Positions 62,708 through 64,000 of a stretch of DNA of 64,000 nt are shown here, in pieces (position 1 is the stretch's first letter; every line of letters begins with the position of its first letter). The stretch spans positions 197,395-261,394 of the forward strand of contig DDEN01000041.1 in assembly GCA_002336115.1 (NCBI GenBank), given 5' to 3'. The notes under the pieces were generated by a model. It was not told the origin of the DNA. It was given only the letters and a program-made list of their open reading frames with translations, and made no database searches. This DNA comes from Chitinophagaceae bacterium UBA1953. Lineage in GTDB: Bacteria > Bacteroidota > Bacteroidia > Chitinophagales > Chitinophagaceae. A program made the translations under genes and the position numbers.

Positions 62708-62944
62708 TTAGAGTACCATCGCTAAGAAGCCTACGATAATAGCAAACAGTGAAGCTCCTTCTACTAGCGCCGCAGTAAGGATCATGTTTGCACGGATATC
62801 GTTAGAAGCTTCCGGCTGGCGTGCAATTGATTCCAATGCACCTTTACCAATCTGACCGATACCGATACCAGCACCTATAGCTGCTAAACCAGCACCTACT
62901 GCACCACCGGCATTTGCCAACGCATCTAATAAAATAACATGCAT
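62708..62944 (-). CDS. atpE: ATP synthase F0 subunit c
   Basis: A 78-residue hairpin protein of the rotor ring. Two membrane helices are joined by a polar loop (GALESIARQPEASNDIR). The ion-binding acid is the Glu in AALVEGASLFAIIVGF, so the ring probably carries protons (no sodium-type Q/ET pattern seen). The N-terminus GGAVGAGLAAIGAGIGIGQIG is the expected glycine zipper. It is followed by the hairpin at 62649-62688. Confidence 0.95.
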   Translation of the reverse strand: MHVILLDALANAGGAVGAGLAAIGAGIGIGQIGKGALESIARQPEASNDIRANMILTAALVEGASLFAIIVGFLAMVL

Positions 62945-62977
62945 AATTGTGAATTTATATTGATGATTAAAAAACGA

Positions 62978-64000
62978 TTAATGATGTGCTGCCTCCTCAT
63001 GCCCATGATCGCCTGCAACAGCTTCTCCAATAAACACAGCCGTAAGCATGGTAAAGATGAACGCCTGCAGAAATGCAACCAGCACTTCAATAAAATAAAT
63101 AAAAATGGTAAACCCGATAGATAAGGGTGATGCTGCCCATCCTGCCCATTGTGTCAGCCCGGCAAAAATGAAAATCAGGGATATTAAACAAATGATAATG
63201 ATATGCCCTGCAACCATGTTTGCAAACAAACGTATCATCAAAGCAGTAGGTTTAATAAACACACTGATAAATTCCACCGGAACCAAAATCACTTTTACCC
63301 ATCCAGGAACTCCCGGAGGATTTAAAATATGTTTCCAGTAATGGCCATTAGAACTGAACAGGATTACAACAAACGATATAACAGCCAGCACTGCTGTAAA
63401 GGCTATATTACCGGTTACATTCGCTGTGCCAGGAACCAATCCGAAAATGTTATTGATAAGGATAAAAAAGAAAACCGTAAGCAAAAAAGGAAGGTATTTA
63501 TTGGCTTTATGGCCAAGATTTGGAACAGCCACTTCGTCTCTTACAAAAGTTACAACCGGCTCAAGTAAACTTTGTTTGCCCTTTGGTGCAGATGTTACCC
63601 CCTGTCCTTGTTTGTATGAGTTCGCAATACTGATAAACAACCAAACCAGTAATGCCAGCGCCAGCATCATCTGAACAACATTACGGGTTAAGGAAAAATC
63701 ATATACTTTTTCAGCCGGGTCGGTTGAAACAATTTTTTCTCCAATAGTTTCTTTCACCAGCTTGTATCCATTGTATTCAGCGTGGCCATGCTCAAAGCGT
63801 GAAGAAGAGAAAATGCTGATGCCTTTTTGTGCTGAGTAAAGAATTACAGGTAAAGAAATGGTAGCAGCATGTTCCTTTCCATCACGGCCTTCATATTCAA
63901 AAAAGTGAAATTCATGGGCATCCATGATATGGCCAAAAATCACTTCTTTGGCATCAAATCCTTCCTTCTTCTGTTCGTGTTCAGCTTCCTGAGCAGCAGG
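62978..64000 (-). CDS. atpB: ATP synthase F0 subunit a, 5' end beyond window
   Basis: The frame stays open up to the last base of the window, adding 19 codons (PAAQEAEHEQKKEGFDAKE) before a GTG at 63943, so the start lies outside. This N-terminal extension is typical of Bacteroidota subunit a, which carries a signal-like front. The conserved essential Arg is in TALMIRLFANMVAGHIIIIC; the last helices are in FIYFIEVLVAFLQAFIFTML. The C-terminus ends in His/Glu-rich GHEEAAHH. atpE follows after 33 bases. Confidence 0.95.
   Translation of the reverse strand, partial: PAAQEAEHEQKKEGFDAKEVIFGHIMDAHEFHFFEYEGRDGKEHAATISLPVILYSAQKGISIFSSSRFEHGHAEYNGYKLVKETIGEKIVSTDPAEKVYDFSLTRNVVQMMLALALLVWLFISIANSYKQGQGVTSAPKGKQSLLEPVVTFVRDEVAVPNLGHKANKYLPFLLTVFFFILINNIFGLVPGTANVTGNIAFTAVLAVISFVVILFSSNGHYWKHILNPPGVPGWVKVILVPVEFISVFIKPTALMIRLFANMVAGHIIIICLISLIFIFAGLTQWAGWAASPLSIGFTIFIYFIEVLVAFLQAFIFTMLTAVFIGEAVAGDHGHEEAAHH

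Overview
The window is a stretch of a Bacteroidota chromosome, most likely from the family Chitinophagaceae (family placement is inference; no rRNA is present). The phylum call rests on several independent signs: type IX secretion/gliding genes (porU, porV, gldJ, gldF, gldG), four secreted proteins with T9SS C-terminal sorting domains, a MurF-alanine racemase fusion, bacillithiol synthesis (bshA), and the Bacteroidota -7 promoter box TAnnTTTG in front of at least sixteen transcription units. No IS element, phage, integrase or CRISPR array was seen, so this is an ordinary core/housekeeping region with a few poorly described genes.

Layout. 1-1.5 kb: a DUF4288 fragment and two tandem LiaF-like membrane proteins, with a paired direct repeat upstream that resembles a LytTR operator. 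1.6-5.6 kb: an ATP-grasp ligase of the PGM1 type, a carboxypeptidase-regulatory-like secreted protein and an M28 peptidase. 5.8-10.3 kb: bshA, a degenerate EnvC-type murein hydrolase activator, and the ispF-dut-DUF4292 operon. 10.3-18.2 kb: porU-porV on the minus strand, divergent from gldJ, then murF. 18.4-25.6 kb: two T9SS cargo proteins flanking methylmalonyl-CoA epimerase, a cysteine desulfurase and an IscA-type protein. 25.9-32.9 kb: gldF-gldG-terC, the murF-alr fusion and lspA. 33-38.7 kb: two more T9SS cargo proteins, one carrying a sugar-dehydrogenase propeller, and a small orphan gene. 38.8-48.6 kb: fumC, a GH29 fucosidase, an NlpC/P60 peptidase, an RDD protein, enoyl-CoA hydratase, a TRIC-like channel, an orphan B12-binding domain, an aldo/keto reductase and an ABC ATPase with an unrecognised eight-helix partner. 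48.6-56.7 kb: gltX, an ARPP-1/DUF6569-like protein with a deacetylase, a lipoprotein, TatD, a GH92 mannosidase and a deoxyribosyltransferase-like protein. 56.7-59.2 kb: tRNA-Ser(GGA) and the acpP-fabF-rnc cluster. 59.4-64 kb: a GNAT protein and the ATP synthase genes atpB(partial)-E-F-H-A.

The genes connect through the cell envelope. GldJ, GldF/G, PorU and PorV belong to the secretion/gliding machinery; the four cargo proteins and probably the surface glycosidases are its clients or neighbours; MurF, MurF-Alr, EnvC, NlpC/P60 and LspA build and remodel the wall and lipoproteins.

The most useful observations are: (i) a TAnnTTTG box 4-6 bases in front of the start codon in six genes, implying leaderless mRNAs and fixing two start codons; (ii) a perfect 10-bp terminator-like hairpin just after atpE, placed where it could raise c-subunit output; (iii) an ATP synthase operon that ends at atpA without atpG; (iv) the LytTR-like repeat; (v) an orphan PGM1-like ligase; (vi) an unusual ABC transporter pair; and (vii) loss of MurF motifs in the MurF-Alr fusion. 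I found no clearly unprecedented multi-gene system.
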